Of a stretch of 64,000 nt of DNA, positions 53,830-63,956 are shown piece after piece (position 1 is the stretch's first letter; each line of letters begins with the position of its first letter). The position numbers were made by a program, and so were the translations under genes. The notes under the pieces were generated by a model that was not told the origin of the DNA, did no database searches, and saw only the letters and a list, made by a program, of their open reading frames with translations. Origin of the DNA: an uncultured Blautia sp. (lineage in GTDB: Bacteria; Bacillota; Clostridia; Lachnospirales; Lachnospiraceae); the NCBI GenBank assembly GCA_934371915.1, contig CAKROE010000001.1, positions 59,139 through 123,138 on the forward strand, read 5' to 3'.

Positions 53830-54020
53830 AAAAATTAATGTGGAATAAGTGATTTACATAAATAAATAAAAAACAAATGTTTTGGTTAATAATGATGAAA
53901 TTAACAAATTCGAAAAAAAGATAGAAAAATCTATTGACTTTTTCATAGTGAAAATATTATTGAATTTTGCTTTCAAAAGAAAAATTTTGAACTTTCAAAC
54001 TTTAATTGTCAGACAATAAT
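53830..54020. other. AT-rich region next to the DnaA boxes
   Basis: About 190 bases are dominated by A and T, with several TTTT and AAAA runs. No gene is seen; it resembles an unwinding element but nothing proves that. Confidence 0.4.
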
Positions 54021-54024
54021 GGCA

Positions 54025-54062
54025 ATTAAAAAGTCCATCCGCGTAATTGCAGATGGACTTTT
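54025..54062 (-). terminator. Terminator of the V-type ATPase operon
   Basis: On the minus strand AAAAGTCCATC pairs with GATGGACTTTT around a 12-base loop, followed by TTAATT, ten bases past the stop of subunit D. Confidence 0.85.
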
Positions 54063-54071
54063 GTAAGTTAC

Positions 54072-54695
54072 TTAAGAAGTCTGTTTCATTCGTTTAATAA
54101 CTTTCAGACGTGTGAATTCTTCTCGCTCTTTTTCCTCAAGCGCATTCTGGATATCCTTTGTCAGTGCCTCGTATTTCGGAATCGTGATGTTCTTTAATGC
54201 ATTGGCACGTTTCTGGGTCTTCTTGATGTTGGCCGCAAGACGGATCGCTGCGTTTTCGATGCCTGCGAGCTGGATGGAAAGCTCTTTTACCTTTTCGAAG
54301 GCGGCTTTTGCTTCATCCAGAGAAGCTTTTGTGCTGTAGTAGGCATAAGTCGGGGTGTTGGTAAGCTGCTCTTCGTATTCGACGAGCGGAATCTCCGTAC
54401 CCATAACGCTTCGTGTTTTGATCCGAATGGAATCCTCAAGAGGAACGGTGTAGGAAACCTGCTGTACAAAGGCAATACCCATTTCCATGTTGGCTTTCTG
54501 AAGAGCTGCATAGGCGGCACGGAAAGTCACATCAATCTGTGACTGGATATCCTTTGCCTGGTCGATCAGCTCCATCATTTCGCGGATCAGGATATTTCTT
54601 TTTTTATCCATCAGCTCAAATCCCTGACGGGAGAGCGCGAGGGAATTCTTGGCAAGAATTAGATTTCCCTTAGTGGGGAAGGTATTTGGATCCAT
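54072..54695 (-). CDS. ntpD: V-type ATP synthase subunit D
   Basis: A 207-residue coiled-coil protein of the central rotor. The N-terminus MDPNTFPTKGNLILAKNSLALSRQG and C-terminal region NIKKTQKRANALKNITIPK are diagnostic of the A/V-ATPase D subunit. It is the last gene in the operon and starts 14 bases after the subunit B stop. Loss of it would uncouple hydrolysis from rotation. Confidence 0.95.
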   Translation of the reverse strand: MDPNTFPTKGNLILAKNSLALSRQGFELMDKKRNILIREMMELIDQAKDIQSQIDVTFRAAYAALQKANMEMGIAFVQQVSYTVPLEDSIRIKTRSVMGTEIPLVEYEEQLTNTPTYAYYSTKASLDEAKAAFEKVKELSIQLAGIENAAIRLAANIKKTQKRANALKNITIPKYEALTKDIQNALEEKEREEFTRLKVIKRMKQTS

Positions 54696-54709
54696 AAAGC
54701 CACCTCCCC

Positions 54710-56092
54710 TTAACGTACGGTTTCTTTATAGTATTTGTTCAGGATCTTTGTATCAATTCGGTCAAGTTCATCCTTCGGAAGAAGTCCGAGGAGTTCCCAG
54801 CCTTTGTCAAGTGTCTCTGTAATACTGCGATTTTCGGTTTCGGACTGTCCGACAAACTCTGCCTCGAAAGCTTTACCAAAAACAAGATAACGCTTGTCGA
54901 TCGGGGAAAGTTCATCTTCACCGATAACGGAAGCAAGTGCTCTTGCATCACCTACTTTTGCGTAGCAGGAGAAGAGCTGGTTGGCGACATCCTGATGGTC
55001 TTCACGTGTGAATCCTTCACCGATACCATCCTTCATCAGTCGTGACAGAGAAGGAAGAACGTTGATCGGCGGGTAGATTGCCTGTCCGTGAAGCTGACGG
55101 TCAAGAACGATCTGGCCCTCGGTGATGTAACCGGTAAGGTCAGGAATCGGGTGTGTGATGTCATCATTTGGCATGGTCAGAATCGGAATCTGTGTAACAG
55201 ATCCGGTACCTCCCTGTACGATGCCGGCACGCTCATACAGTGTTGCAAGTTCGCTGTAGAGATAACCCGGATAACCTTTACGGGAAGGAATCTCACCTTT
55301 CGAGGAGGAAACTTCACGCATCGCCTCGCAGAAGGAGGTGATATCGGTCAGGATAACAAGGATGTGCATGCCTTTTTCGAATGCCAGATATTCAGCTGCC
55401 GTAAGTGCGATCTTCGGAGTCAGAAGTCGTTCAACGACCGGGTCGTTTGCCAGATTCAAAAACATGACAACGTGGTCGGAAGCACCGCTTTCTTCGAAGG
55501 TACGGCGGAAAAATTCTGCGACATCGTATTTGACACCCATAGCAGCGAATACGATTGCAAAGTTATCATCAGAATCACCGCCGAGGGAAGCCTGCTGTAC
55601 GATCTGTGCAGCCAGTTTGTCGTGCGGAAGACCGTTTCCTGAGAAGATAGGAAGCTTCTGTCCACGGATCAGGGTGGTCAGACCGTCGATTGCAGAAATA
55701 CCTGTGTTGATATAGTTTCGCGGATATTCACGTTTGACCGGATTCAGCGGAAGGCCATTGATATTGAGGCTTACTTCCGGTGTGATATCGCCCAGTCCGT
55801 CGATCGGCTGTCCGATACCGTTGAAGGTTCGTCCGAGGATTTCCGGAGAGAGTCCGATCTCCATAGGATGGCCGGTCAGACGTGTGTGGGTATTACCGAG
55901 GGACATATTATCTGTTCCCTCGAATACCTGAATAACTGCTTTGTCTTCATAAATTTCAATGATACGACCGATTTTCTGGGTTCCGTCATCCATGCGGAAT
56001 TCTACGATTTCTTCGTAGGAAGCATTTTTGACACCTTCCAGAACTACGAGAGGGCCGTTTATTTCACTTAATCCTAAATATTCGATTGCCAT
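54710..56092 (-). CDS. ntpB: V-type ATP synthase subunit B
   Basis: A 460-residue non-catalytic nucleotide-binding subunit of the head. It starts [20 protein letters not shown] and has the family features [38 protein letters not shown] and the [21 protein letters not shown] segment. It lacks a true P-loop, as expected for subunit B. Alternates with subunit A in a hexamer. Confidence 0.97.
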   Translation of the reverse strand: MAIEYLGLSEINGPLVVLEGVKNASYEEIVEFRMDDGTQKIGRIIEIYEDKAVIQVFEGTDNMSLGNTHTRLTGHPMEIGLSPEILGRTFNGIGQPIDGLGDITPEVSLNINGLPLNPVKREYPRNYINTGISAIDGLTTLIRGQKLPIFSGNGLPHDKLAAQIVQQASLGGDSDDNFAIVFAAMGVKYDVAEFFRRTFEESGASDHVVMFLNLANDPVVERLLTPKIALTAAEYLAFEKGMHILVILTDITSFCEAMREVSSSKGEIPSRKGYPGYLYSELATLYERAGIVQGGTGSVTQIPILTMPNDDITHPIPDLTGYITEGQIVLDRQLHGQAIYPPINVLPSLSRLMKDGIGEGFTREDHQDVANQLFSCYAKVGDARALASVIGEDELSPIDKRYLVFGKAFEAEFVGQSETENRSITETLDKGWELLGLLPKDELDRIDTKILNKYYKETVR

Positions 56093-56109
56093 AAATCTCG
56101 TTCCCCCTG

Positions 56110-57879
56110 TCAGCCGTTTTTCTCTAATACTTTGTTGTAAAATTCATCGATGTCTTTCTGATACTGATCAAATCGGTCAAGCTGATCATTCGGTACATCA
56201 TATTTGATGGAAATGATACGTTCGAAGATATTGTCTTCTTTCAGTACGGAAACCGGCATGCCGCGGTTGATGAGGGCTTTTGATTTCTCATACAGATACA
56301 GGATGATCTCCATCATCTTGAATTGTTTTTCCATTGGGACACAGGTGTCTTCCTGATGGAAGGCATTCTGCTGAAGGAATCCGAGTCGGATGACACGGGC
56401 AATCTCCAGCGTCAGTTTCTGATCATCCGGAAGAACGTCACTTCCGATCAGTTTTACGATCTCCATCAGAGAACTTTCCTGATTAAGGATCGCCATGATC
56501 TGATTTCGGTCTGCTACAAATTTCGGTGATACGTGATCGCGGTACCATGGGGTCAGATCTTCGAGGTATTCACTGTAACTGGTCAGCCAGTGGATAGCCG
56601 GGAAGTGTCTTGCATAGGCAAGAGATTTATCAAGTCCCCAGAAGCAGCGGACAAAACGTTTGGTGTTCTGCGTAACCGGTTCGGAGAAGTCACCACCCTG
56701 TGGAGAAACGGCACCGATGATAGATACGGAACCCTCTGTACCATTGAGGTTCTGCATCATGCCGGCACGCTCATAAAATGCGGAAAGCTTCGATGCAAGG
56801 TAAGCCGGGAAACCTTCCTCGGCAGGCATTTCTTCCAGACGTCCGGAGAGCTCACGGAGAGCTTCTGCCCAACGGGAGGTAGAGTCTGCCATGATTGCTA
56901 CGTCATAACCCATGTCACGGTAGTATTCTGCAAGTGTGACACCTGTGTAAATGGATGCTTCACGTGCTGCAACAGGCATGTTGGATGTGTTGGCGATCAG
57001 CGTGGTACGGTCCATCATAAGGTTACCGGATTTCGGGTCGATCAGTTTACTGAAATCTTCGAGAACCTGGGTCATTTCGTTTCCACGTTCTCCGCAGCCG
57101 ATGTAAATGATGATATCTGCATCGGACCATTTTGCAATCTGGTGCTGTGTCATGGTTTTTCCTGTACCGAAACCGCCCGGAACAGCAGCTGTACCGCCCT
57201 TTGCGATCGGGAACAGAGTATCAAGGATACGCTGGCCGGTGACAAGCGGAACGCTTGCCGGGTAACGTACATGAGTAGGCCTCGGGATACGGATCGGCCA
57301 TTTCTGTGCGAGCGCGAGGTCTCTGGTGCTTCCGTCGCTAAGCTGGATGGTCACGATCGGCTCCAGAATAGTGTAATCTCCGTCAGGAGCAGCTTTGATA
57401 ACGGTACCTTCGGTGATGGTTGGCGGTACCATAGATTTATGAAGGATAGAAGCGGTTTCCTGTGTTTCGGCAATGATCATGCCGGGACCTACAACGTCTC
57501 CTTCTTTTACAGTAATGTGTGTGTGCCATTTTTTTTCTGTATCAAGAGAATCTACGCTGACACCACGGGAAATATATTTTCCGGAAGTTTTTGCAATTTC
57601 TTCCAGAGGACGCTGGATACCATCAAAAATATTGTGGATGATACCCGGTCCGAGAAGTACGGAAATAGCATCGCCGGTACCGATAACGGTTTCGCCCGGA
57701 CGAAGTCCTGTTGTTTCTTCGAATACCTGAATGGTAGTCATGCCTTTTTTCAGACCGATGACTTCGCCGACAAGATGATCTTTGCCAACATAGACCATTT
57801 CGGAAATCTTGAATCCGGAGTCACCCTTCAGATAGATAACAGGACCGTTGATGCCATAAATAATACCTGTTTTATTCAT
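56110..57879 (-). CDS. ntpA: V-type ATP synthase subunit A (catalytic)
   Basis: A 589-residue catalytic subunit. The P-loop is [17 protein letters not shown]; the Walker B and catalytic region [15 protein letters not shown] is intact, as is [36 protein letters not shown] (only the first 20 residues of which are the classic ATPase signature). The bulge insertion characteristic of A/V-type catalytic subunits precedes the P-loop. Its start overlaps the end of subunit E by eight bases. Confidence 0.97.
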   Translation of the reverse strand: MNKTGIIYGINGPVIYLKGDSGFKISEMVYVGKDHLVGEVIGLKKGMTTIQVFEETTGLRPGETVIGTGDAISVLLGPGIIHNIFDGIQRPLEEIAKTSGKYISRGVSVDSLDTEKKWHTHITVKEGDVVGPGMIIAETQETASILHKSMVPPTITEGTVIKAAPDGDYTILEPIVTIQLSDGSTRDLALAQKWPIRIPRPTHVRYPASVPLVTGQRILDTLFPIAKGGTAAVPGGFGTGKTMTQHQIAKWSDADIIIYIGCGERGNEMTQVLEDFSKLIDPKSGNLMMDRTTLIANTSNMPVAAREASIYTGVTLAEYYRDMGYDVAIMADSTSRWAEALRELSGRLEEMPAEEGFPAYLASKLSAFYERAGMMQNLNGTEGSVSIIGAVSPQGGDFSEPVTQNTKRFVRCFWGLDKSLAYARHFPAIHWLTSYSEYLEDLTPWYRDHVSPKFVADRNQIMAILNQESSLMEIVKLIGSDVLPDDQKLTLEIARVIRLGFLQQNAFHQEDTCVPMEKQFKMMEIILYLYEKSKALINRGMPVSVLKEDNIFERIISIKYDVPNDQLDRFDQYQKDIDEFYNKVLEKNG

Positions 57880-58459
57880 GGGTCATTCCTCCGTCAAATT
57901 TGAATTCTTTGCGCATGGCATCGAGATTGGCTGCAAATGAATTGTCAATCAGGATATTTTTGTGCGGGATCTCTGCACGGATACCGCCGATGAAATTTTC
58001 TCCGGAGACCTGAAGTGAAATGCCGGTCTTCTGAGTAAGCGCATCCAGACGTTCTCTGTCAGTGCTGGAAAGGAAAATATGAATCTCATCATTTTCGGCA
58101 AAATCCTGAGCTTCTTTGATTTTCCGGCAAAGATATGTTTCATATTCGGAAGTTGACATAAAGTCTCTGATTTTGGTGCTCACTTCGCCAAAAAGAGCTT
58201 CTTTCAGTTCTTCCTGCTTTTTGGACCAGTCTCTTTTGAGAGTGATCTGTTCGGCGGAAAGAGCTTTGTTGACTTCACGACGGACATGCTCTGTTTCGGC
58301 TTTTACTTCTGCTTCTGCATTCTGGCGGCTGAGCTGTCTGTGCTCTTCAAGCTTTTCGGAAAGCAGCTTTTTATGTTCCTGAATCGCCTGCGCTGCATCT
58401 TCACGGGCTTCTTCAAGGGAAACCTCATAAAAATGCTGCAGCTTTTCGTCAATTGTCAT
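57872..58459 (-). CDS. ntpE: V-type ATP synthase subunit E
   Basis: A 195-residue peripheral-stalk subunit. The N-terminal 90 residues are a charged coiled coil (ENRQLSRQNAEAEVKAE-type heptads), and the C-terminal globular part includes VSGENFIGGIRAEIPHKNILIDNSF, the typical E-subunit strand pattern. Overlaps the start of subunit A by eight bases. Confidence 0.9.
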   Translation of the reverse strand: MTIDEKLQHFYEVSLEEAREDAAQAIQEHKKLLSEKLEEHRQLSRQNAEAEVKAETEHVRREVNKALSAEQITLKRDWSKKQEELKEALFGEVSTKIRDFMSTSEYETYLCRKIKEAQDFAENDEIHIFLSSTDRERLDALTQKTGISLQVSGENFIGGIRAEIPHKNILIDNSFAANLDAMRKEFKFDGGMTHE

Positions 58460-58477
58460 GATAGTGTTACCTCCTGC

Positions 58478-58786
58478 CTACAATTTCAGTCCGATTGCTT
58501 CATTAACATATGAAGTGATAAAATCCGGTTTACGGCCGGTTCCGTGTCTGTCAGGAATTTCAATGATCAGGGGCGTTTTGTGATGCAGACGAACTTCATC
58601 GATGATTTCGGGAAATTCTCTGCCGAATTTTTCGGTCAGAAGGATGATTCCGATCTCCTTATCGGAGATTGCCTGTTCGAGGGCATTTTTCAGTTCGTTG
58701 CGTTCGTGAATGACAACACCCTCCACACCTGCCAGACGCATGCCTGTGTAGGTATCAATGTTATCACTGATCAAATACATTTTCAT
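58478..58786 (-). CDS. ntpF: V-type ATP synthase subunit F
   Basis: A 102-residue Rossmann-like protein of the central stalk. The sequence starts MKMYLISDNIDTYTGMRLAG and contains GIILLTEKFGREFPEIID, as in subunit F, which binds subunit D. Nineteen bases before subunit E. Short but in the proper operon position. Confidence 0.9.
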   Translation of the reverse strand: MKMYLISDNIDTYTGMRLAGVEGVVIHERNELKNALEQAISDKEIGIILLTEKFGREFPEIIDEVRLHHKTPLIIEIPDRHGTGRKPDFITSYVNEAIGLKL

Positions 58787-58798
58787 AGAGAGTGCTCC

Positions 58799-59230
58799 TT
58801 AAAGCTTACCAAGGATCATAAAGGAAATGATCAGACCGTAAAGTGCGATACCTTCTGCCATAGCTACGAAGATAATGGATTTACCGAAAAGAGATCCGTC
58901 TTCGCTCAGTGCGCCAAGAGCTGCGCTTGCGGAGCTTGCAACGGCAATACCGGAACCAAGACCGGAAATACCTGTAACAAGAGCTGCACCGAGATAGCCA
59001 AGACCTGTAGCAAGTCCGTCAGCAGAAGAGCCGGCAGCCTGTACGCTTGCAGTACCAGCGAAGCTGACTACGGTTGCGACAAGAAGTACACCGAAGAACA
59101 TAAAACAGTTGGCGATCAGAGATTTTTTGTAACGTTTTTTGCTCTTTTCACCGAGGAAAAAGTAACCAAAAGGTACGATAATGCTGAGAATCATTGCAAT
59201 TGCAGTTGTAATCTGAATAATCATGTTCAT
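58799..59230 (-). CDS. ntpK: V-type ATP synthase subunit K (membrane rotor)
   Basis: A 143-residue proteolipid. Four hydrophobic segments are predicted, the third GLGYLGAALVTGISGLGSGIA and the fourth FVAMAEGIALYGLIISFMIL. The ion-binding Glu lies in AMAEGIALYG in the last helix. The segment expected to carry a second carboxylate (about 40-60) has none, as in other duplicated V-type c subunits. Whether it binds sodium or protons cannot be read from these residues alone. Confidence 0.92.
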   Translation of the reverse strand: MNMIIQITTAIAMILSIIVPFGYFFLGEKSKKRYKKSLIANCFMFFGVLLVATVVSFAGTASVQAAGSSADGLATGLGYLGAALVTGISGLGSGIAVASSASAALGALSEDGSLFGKSIIFVAMAEGIALYGLIISFMILGKL

Positions 59231-59287
59231 GATAATATCCTCCTGATATAAAAATGTAGGGTTATTAGGTGGGCTTTGCCCGTATAT

Positions 59288-61234
59288 TTATTTCTGCGCG
59301 CTTTTACGTAACGCTTTCATAAATGGCTGGAACTCACGGCCGTTGCCTGCATAGAAACGGCTGAAGATCTCATAGTACTCCAGACGGAGAACCTGAATAC
59401 CAACGATCAGACCTTCCATTGCACACACGAAGATATTGCCGAGTACGACAACGATCCAGTTTGGGCTGCCTCCGTTGGTAGCACCGGCAAGCATAAGTAC
59501 GACTTCCATCATTGCTGCGTGGCTTACGGCAAATGCGCCGATACGCAGGAAAGAAAGTGTATTGGAAAGGTAGCTGAGCAGCACTTCAAATAATTCGAAG
59601 AAACTCTGTACGAAGAACATACCTTTCTGCTCCGGGAAGATCTCAGATTTCTTTTCGACGAGGTTTGTAAGAGGCTCCTTGAGGAACATGAGCAGGAGCG
59701 GCACTCCAAACATCACGACAAGAACAGCAGTTGCCGGAAGCTTTTTGCCGGAGATAAAGAGTCCGACAGTCAGTACGATCGAACCGTAAAAAACAAGTCC
59801 GGCCACGGCATTACTGTCAAACCAGGCCTTTTCGGTATCTTTGTTTCGGATGGAATTGATGATATTGAATATCATACAGATCAGAATGATAAACATTCCG
59901 AAACCGATGGCGATAACAAAAACTGCATTCAGTCTTCCGACCAGCGGTACGTCCATCATCTGGTTCATAGGTTTCAGCCATATGGCTTTCAGGACATCTT
60001 CGAAACCGAAGAAGCTGCCGTACATGAAACCGAAAAATACGGAAAATACACCGGCGCAGCTGATAATTCCTGCAAGATCCATATGTTTGGTTTTGTAAAG
60101 GAACAGACCGCCGAGGAAAAGAATCAGTCCCTGGCCGACGTCACCGAACATAGCTCCGAAAATGAAGGAATACGTGATAGCAACAAACCATGTAGGATCC
60201 ATTTCATTGTAGGCAGGAAGTCCATACATTTTTACATACATTTCAAAAGGTTTGAAAAGCTTTGGATTCTTAAGCTTTGTAGGCGGCTTTTTCTTTGCGG
60301 GAGCCTGCTGGTCTTCCATGAGACAGAAGATTTTTTCATCGTTCTGAATATCCTTCTGGAAAGCAAGTGCATCCTTTTCGGTCATCCAGCCGCACAGAAT
60401 ATAGAAGGTGTTGGTGTCACCATGTGTGCAGGCAGCCAGTTTACGGATGTCAAAACTTCTGGAGCAGGTTTCAAGAGCGGCTTTTGCGGAAGCAATTGCA
60501 GAGCTGCTGTCCTCGAGGAATTTCTGGTAGGCTGCTTTGTTGGCATCGAGACCTGCGTGAATCTCACGATGTCTGCGGTCCAGCTTTTCGAAGGCTTCTG
60601 CGGCGGTTCCATGGTATTCATCAGGAATAAAGATCCGCTCAAAATGCATGGATGAATATACAGCATGTACTTTGTGAGCCTGATGCTCCGGTACAAAATA
60701 AACACCGTAGGTATATAATTCATCTTCTCCGCATTTGATAAAAAGAGTATCCAGATTGTCGTAGATGTATTTCTCGAATTTCTGGAGATACTGCTTTTCG
60801 ATACGTCCGAAACGATAGTGGATATATTTGAAGTTCAGGATCTGTGATACATCAAAATCCAGATTTCTAAATGGACGGATAATTTTCAGAGAGTCGACCA
60901 TTTCAGCGTGTTCTGACTGGAGACGGGATTTCTCGGCATCCAGCTCCTGCGCTTTGTTCCGGAGATTCTGAACAGTTTTAAGGGCTGTTTCTACGGTCAT
61001 ATCGCTGACAACTGCCTTTTCAGGTACTTTCAGCTGTTCGTAGAAACTGTCGATCACATTCAGATGATCTTTGTAAGGATTAATCTCCAGAAACGGCGAC
61101 AGATTCGCGACTTCAGTGAGCTCTGCAAGGGCGTTTTCCAGATGAATCTCATATCTGGAAAGGTAGGTTTCCGTCATTCTGTCAATATCCGCTTTTGGCC
61201 CGGTGATGCTTAAAAATTTCATTTTTTCAATCAT
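59288..61234 (-). CDS. ntpI: V-type ATP synthase subunit I (membrane stator)
   Basis: A 648-residue protein with a soluble N-terminal half containing coiled coils and a C-terminal half with about seven membrane segments (from about residue 350: YNEMDPTWFVAITYSFIFG, FGDVGQGLILFLGGLF, FLRIGAFAVSHAAMMEVVLM). The last segment region has the conserved Arg of the ion half-channels (QVLRLEYYEIFSRFYAG). It supplies the stator next to the K ring. Confidence 0.93.
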   Translation of the reverse strand: MIEKMKFLSITGPKADIDRMTETYLSRYEIHLENALAELTEVANLSPFLEINPYKDHLNVIDSFYEQLKVPEKAVVSDMTVETALKTVQNLRNKAQELDAEKSRLQSEHAEMVDSLKIIRPFRNLDFDVSQILNFKYIHYRFGRIEKQYLQKFEKYIYDNLDTLFIKCGEDELYTYGVYFVPEHQAHKVHAVYSSMHFERIFIPDEYHGTAAEAFEKLDRRHREIHAGLDANKAAYQKFLEDSSSAIASAKAALETCSRSFDIRKLAACTHGDTNTFYILCGWMTEKDALAFQKDIQNDEKIFCLMEDQQAPAKKKPPTKLKNPKLFKPFEMYVKMYGLPAYNEMDPTWFVAITYSFIFGAMFGDVGQGLILFLGGLFLYKTKHMDLAGIISCAGVFSVFFGFMYGSFFGFEDVLKAIWLKPMNQMMDVPLVGRLNAVFVIAIGFGMFIILICMIFNIINSIRNKDTEKAWFDSNAVAGLVFYGSIVLTVGLFISGKKLPATAVLVVMFGVPLLLMFLKEPLTNLVEKKSEIFPEQKGMFFVQSFFELFEVLLSYLSNTLSFLRIGAFAVSHAAMMEVVLMLAGATNGGSPNWIVVVLGNIFVCAMEGLIVGIQVLRLEYYEIFSRFYAGNGREFQPFMKALRKSAQK

Positions 61235-61254
61235 GATTTTATCCTCCGGGGTGG

Positions 61255-62298
61255 TTAATTGTTACGAATATACTGCATTGCTTCGTCCGGTGCCACACCA
61301 TAACGGATACATTCAATGGCAATGGTCAGACGATTTACTTCATGCTCCTTGTGATACATGTAGGAATAGAGCATTGCGACAGAATAAGGATCGCGTCGTG
61401 CCTCTTTTTCCAGGGTGCTGCGGAGCATATAATTATAAAATTCTTCGAGATTGTGCGCGGAAAGATGTTCGTATTTTTTTCCGTAATAAGTTTTGCGGAA
61501 AAGCTGCTGTGATTCTTCATAGGTTGCAGCTTCAACGATCGCGCGGATCTCTTCTTTTTTCAGTTTATAGTTCATCGGAATCAGCAGAGCATAAATATCT
61601 GCCGGCACCATGCTGAAGTAGCGCTTTGAACGAAAGATAAACTGAAGGTTCAGCATATCGAATTTTTCACCGTAGGCCTTTGTGATCTGTTCGAGATCTT
61701 TGCCTGAAAAAAGTTTCCCGCGGACTTTCCATATCAGTGAAAAATAATATAGATCCAGAGCCATTCCGTAATCAAAAAGAAGTGCGGTATCGTGGTTCTG
61801 TATCTGAGAAAGTGGACTGTAGAATTCGTTTCCTTTAAGGGCATTGATGAATTCATCCATCGTTTTGCATGCGGTAAGTGCATCCAGATCGAGGTTGGAA
61901 TGCCGACGGAAGAACTCCCGGTAAGGAGAAAGGTCGACAGGGTCTGTATCACGGTGGTCAAACAGGTTGGTCATAAGCTCTTTGAGAACACGGATCTCAT
62001 ATCGTCTGGAATACAGATCGAGGAATTTTCGCTGTTCGGAGCTTGCAAACTGATAGATTTTTGAAAAATCATTGAAAATAGATGCTTTCAGTAATTTTTC
62101 AATCTGACCGCGGTGCAGGGAGTTTTCATCAAGTGATGCCCATGCTTTGGAATACTCCGGTGTCCGCTTGAGCCATGCGGCGGCATGTGATGTACTTGTA
62201 AACTGAAGCATTTCCTGAATCTGGTCTTCGGTGATCAGCTTACTCTGCATGGCGCGGATCTTTGTGGAGATTCCGCTGTAGGAAAGGAGTTTTCCCAT
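61255..62298 (-). CDS. ntpC: V-type ATP synthase subunit C (d-type)
   Basis: A 347-residue soluble protein that couples the rotor shaft to the K ring. It resembles the archaeal/eukaryotic C/d subunit in length, all-helical character and segments such as YSGISTKIRAMQSKLI and RSTLEKEARRDPYSVAMLYSYMYHKE. Located between subunits H and I in the operon, the expected order in Clostridia. Confidence 0.88.
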   Translation of the reverse strand: MGKLLSYSGISTKIRAMQSKLITEDQIQEMLQFTSTSHAAAWLKRTPEYSKAWASLDENSLHRGQIEKLLKASIFNDFSKIYQFASSEQRKFLDLYSRRYEIRVLKELMTNLFDHRDTDPVDLSPYREFFRRHSNLDLDALTACKTMDEFINALKGNEFYSPLSQIQNHDTALLFDYGMALDLYYFSLIWKVRGKLFSGKDLEQITKAYGEKFDMLNLQFIFRSKRYFSMVPADIYALLIPMNYKLKKEEIRAIVEAATYEESQQLFRKTYYGKKYEHLSAHNLEEFYNYMLRSTLEKEARRDPYSVAMLYSYMYHKEHEVNRLTIAIECIRYGVAPDEAMQYIRNN

Positions 62299-62313
62299 GT
62301 CAGATCACTCCTT

Positions 62314-62631
62314 TCATCGTTTTAGAAGTTGTTGGAATAGGTCTTCCGAAAGCTGCTGGTGATTTTCCTTGTAATAGACATCCAGATCGGCAAGGTGCTG
62401 CTCTGTTTGCTGGCGCAGAGCGGTCAGTTCCTGCTCCTTGCGAGATTCCAGACTGTCCCGAAGTGCCTGTATCTTGCGGTTTGTTTCCTGTTCCAGTTCC
62501 AAATCAAGGTCCTTACACTGCTGTTCCATTTCGGCTGAAAGGGCTGCTTTGGTTCTGTCGGCATCTTGCATGATGCGCTGCGCTGTGATTTCGATTTCAG
62601 ATAACTTTTGAAGTATCTGCTCCATATTCAC
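62314..62631 (-). CDS. V-type ATP synthase subunit H/G (peripheral stalk)
   Basis: A 105-residue protein that is almost wholly charged coiled coil (EQETNRKIQALRDSLESRKE). It is the first gene of the operon and fits the small peripheral-stalk subunit that pairs with E, called G or H in various species. Sequence similarity in such coiled coils is weak, so the assignment rests on place and form. Confidence 0.75.
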   Translation of the reverse strand: MNMEQILQKLSEIEITAQRIMQDADRTKAALSAEMEQQCKDLDLELEQETNRKIQALRDSLESRKEQELTALRQQTEQHLADLDVYYKENHQQLSEDLFQQLLKR

Positions 62632-62862
62632 CCTCCTTTTCTATGTTTTTTTGGAACTTTATCATATAATACACCTTCTGTTAAAAAAATACCATAAAAA
62701 ATTGCACAATAAAGGGTAAAAGACTTACTGTAAAATAGTTGATTTTTGATACTGTGAACAGAGCCTGCAGGTCTCGCTGTATAAAAACAGGAATTATGCT
62801 TGCCCGATATGAAGGAAACGTGTATGATAATAAACATATTCAACAGGACGGAGAAATAATTT
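62632..62862. other. Divergent region between the V-ATPase operon and trmB
   Basis: No gene is seen. It must hold both promoters, but I could not choose convincing -35/-10 pairs. The middle is AT-rich; no strong hairpin is evident. Confidence 0.4.
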
Positions 62863-63525
62863 ATGAGATTAAGAAATATACCAGGAGCCAAAGATGCCAT
62901 CACAGAAAGCCCTTATGTAGTACAGAATCCGGCAGAATGTAAGGGGAAATGGGCGCAGGTGTTTACACAGGAGCAGCCGATTCATATTGAAGTAGGAATG
63001 GGCAAGGGTCGTTTCCTTATGGATATGGCAAAACTGCATCCGGAAATCAATTATATTGGAATCGAGATGTACGACAGCGTACTGCTCCGCGCACTCCAGA
63101 AGAGGGAAAAGATTGAAGAAGCGGGAGAGAAGCTTGATAATCTGAAATTTATGTGTGTGGATGCGAGACTGCTTCCGGAGATTTTTGAAAAAGGTGAGAT
63201 TCAGCGTATTTATCTGAATTTCTCTGATCCATGGCCAAAGGCACGCCATGCAAAGAGAAGACTGACTTCACGGGAATTTCTTGCACGTTACAGTCAGATC
63301 CTTCCGGATGGGGCGACCGTAGAGTTCAAGACAGACAATAAGGGTCTGTTTGAGTTTTCACTGGAAGAAGTAAATGAGAGTGAAGGCTGGGAGCTGCTTG
63401 CGCATACCTTTGACCTGCATCATCAGGAAGACATGATGGAAGGCAATGTCATGACGGAATATGAGGAGAAATTTTCTTCTATGGGAAACCCGATCTGTAA
63501 GCTGATCGCAGTTCTTCACGAATGA
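62863..63525 (+). CDS. trmB: tRNA (guanine-N7)-methyltransferase
   Basis: A 220-residue SAM-dependent methyltransferase modifying G46 in the variable loop of tRNA. The SAM motif is HIEVGMGKGRFLMDMA, followed by NYIGIEMYDSV and the family hallmark NFSDPWPKARHAKRRLT. The length and motifs match TrmB. The RBS is poor (GGACGGAG 12 bases upstream). Confidence 0.96.
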   Translation: MRLRNIPGAKDAITESPYVVQNPAECKGKWAQVFTQEQPIHIEVGMGKGRFLMDMAKLHPEINYIGIEMYDSVLLRALQKREKIEEAGEKLDNLKFMCVDARLLPEIFEKGEIQRIYLNFSDPWPKARHAKRRLTSREFLARYSQILPDGATVEFKTDNKGLFEFSLEEVNESEGWELLAHTFDLHHQEDMMEGNVMTEYEEKFSSMGNPICKLIAVLHE

Positions 63526-63575
63526 TCGGTTTGTTATTGGGACATTGAAGAATATATATATAACAGGAAAGCGCG

Positions 63576-63627
63576 AAACGTGTGGCGGACAGGAAGATAT
63601 AGATCCTGCCTGCTGCACGTTTTTTTG
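63576..63627 (+). terminator. Terminator after trmB
   Basis: A 19-bp stem with several G-U pairs (AAACGTG...CAGGA with TCCTG...CACGTTT) is followed by TTTTG. Confidence 0.8.
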
Positions 63628-63674
63628 AATTTAACATATAATATAGGAAGATTTGCATTTCGGGATGGATTTCT

Positions 63675-63854
63675 ATGGCACAAAAAAGATGCAACTGCCG
63701 CATACATGCTCTTATGGTACAGTTCTTTTATGAACACAGGTGTCTGGATGGCTGCTTCCGCAAAGTCCGCAAAAGTGCGGATGAATTATGCAAAATACTG
63801 GATTGTATGTCGTCACCAAAACCGAAAGATAAGGAAAAAAAGAAAAAAAAATAA
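63675..63854 (+). CDS. Possible small Cys-rich protein, 59 residues
   Basis: ATG 63675 opens a 59-codon frame beginning MAQKRCNCRIHALMVQFF. It has five cysteines (CNC, CLDGC and others) and ends in a Lys-rich tail (KDKEKKKKK) before TAA. The upstream RBS is weak (GGGATGG). It lies between the trmB terminator and the tRNA promoter, so it would need its own transcription or readthrough. Not recognised; whether it is real is uncertain. Confidence 0.35.
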   Translation: MAQKRCNCRIHALMVQFFYEHRCLDGCFRKVRKSADELCKILDCMSSPKPKDKEKKKKK

Positions 63855-63882
63855 AAAAACATAAAAAATTATAAAATTTTTC

Positions 63883-63911
63883 TTGACTTTTTGCCGGGGC
63901 TTTCATATAAT
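63883..63911 (+). promoter_or_regulatory. Promoter of the tRNA-Lys unit
   Basis: TTGACT (63883-63888) and a perfect TATAAT (63906-63911) are spaced by 17 bases; transcription would start about 40 bases before the tRNA. Confidence 0.8.
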
Positions 63912-63956
63912 AGTTTTTGCGTCAGGGAAATCCTGAACGAACAATTTCATAAACAT

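Noticed and set aside
53594-54071. Chromosomal origin of replication
   Set aside because: The DnaA boxes and AT-rich DNA fit, but dnaA, dnaN, rpmH and gidA/trmE are absent and the neighbouring genes converge. Kept as a DnaA-box cluster instead.
63580-63864. A 94-residue protein starting in the trmB terminator
   Set aside because: The start is inside the terminator hairpin and the frame overlaps the better small candidate at 63675 in another phase.
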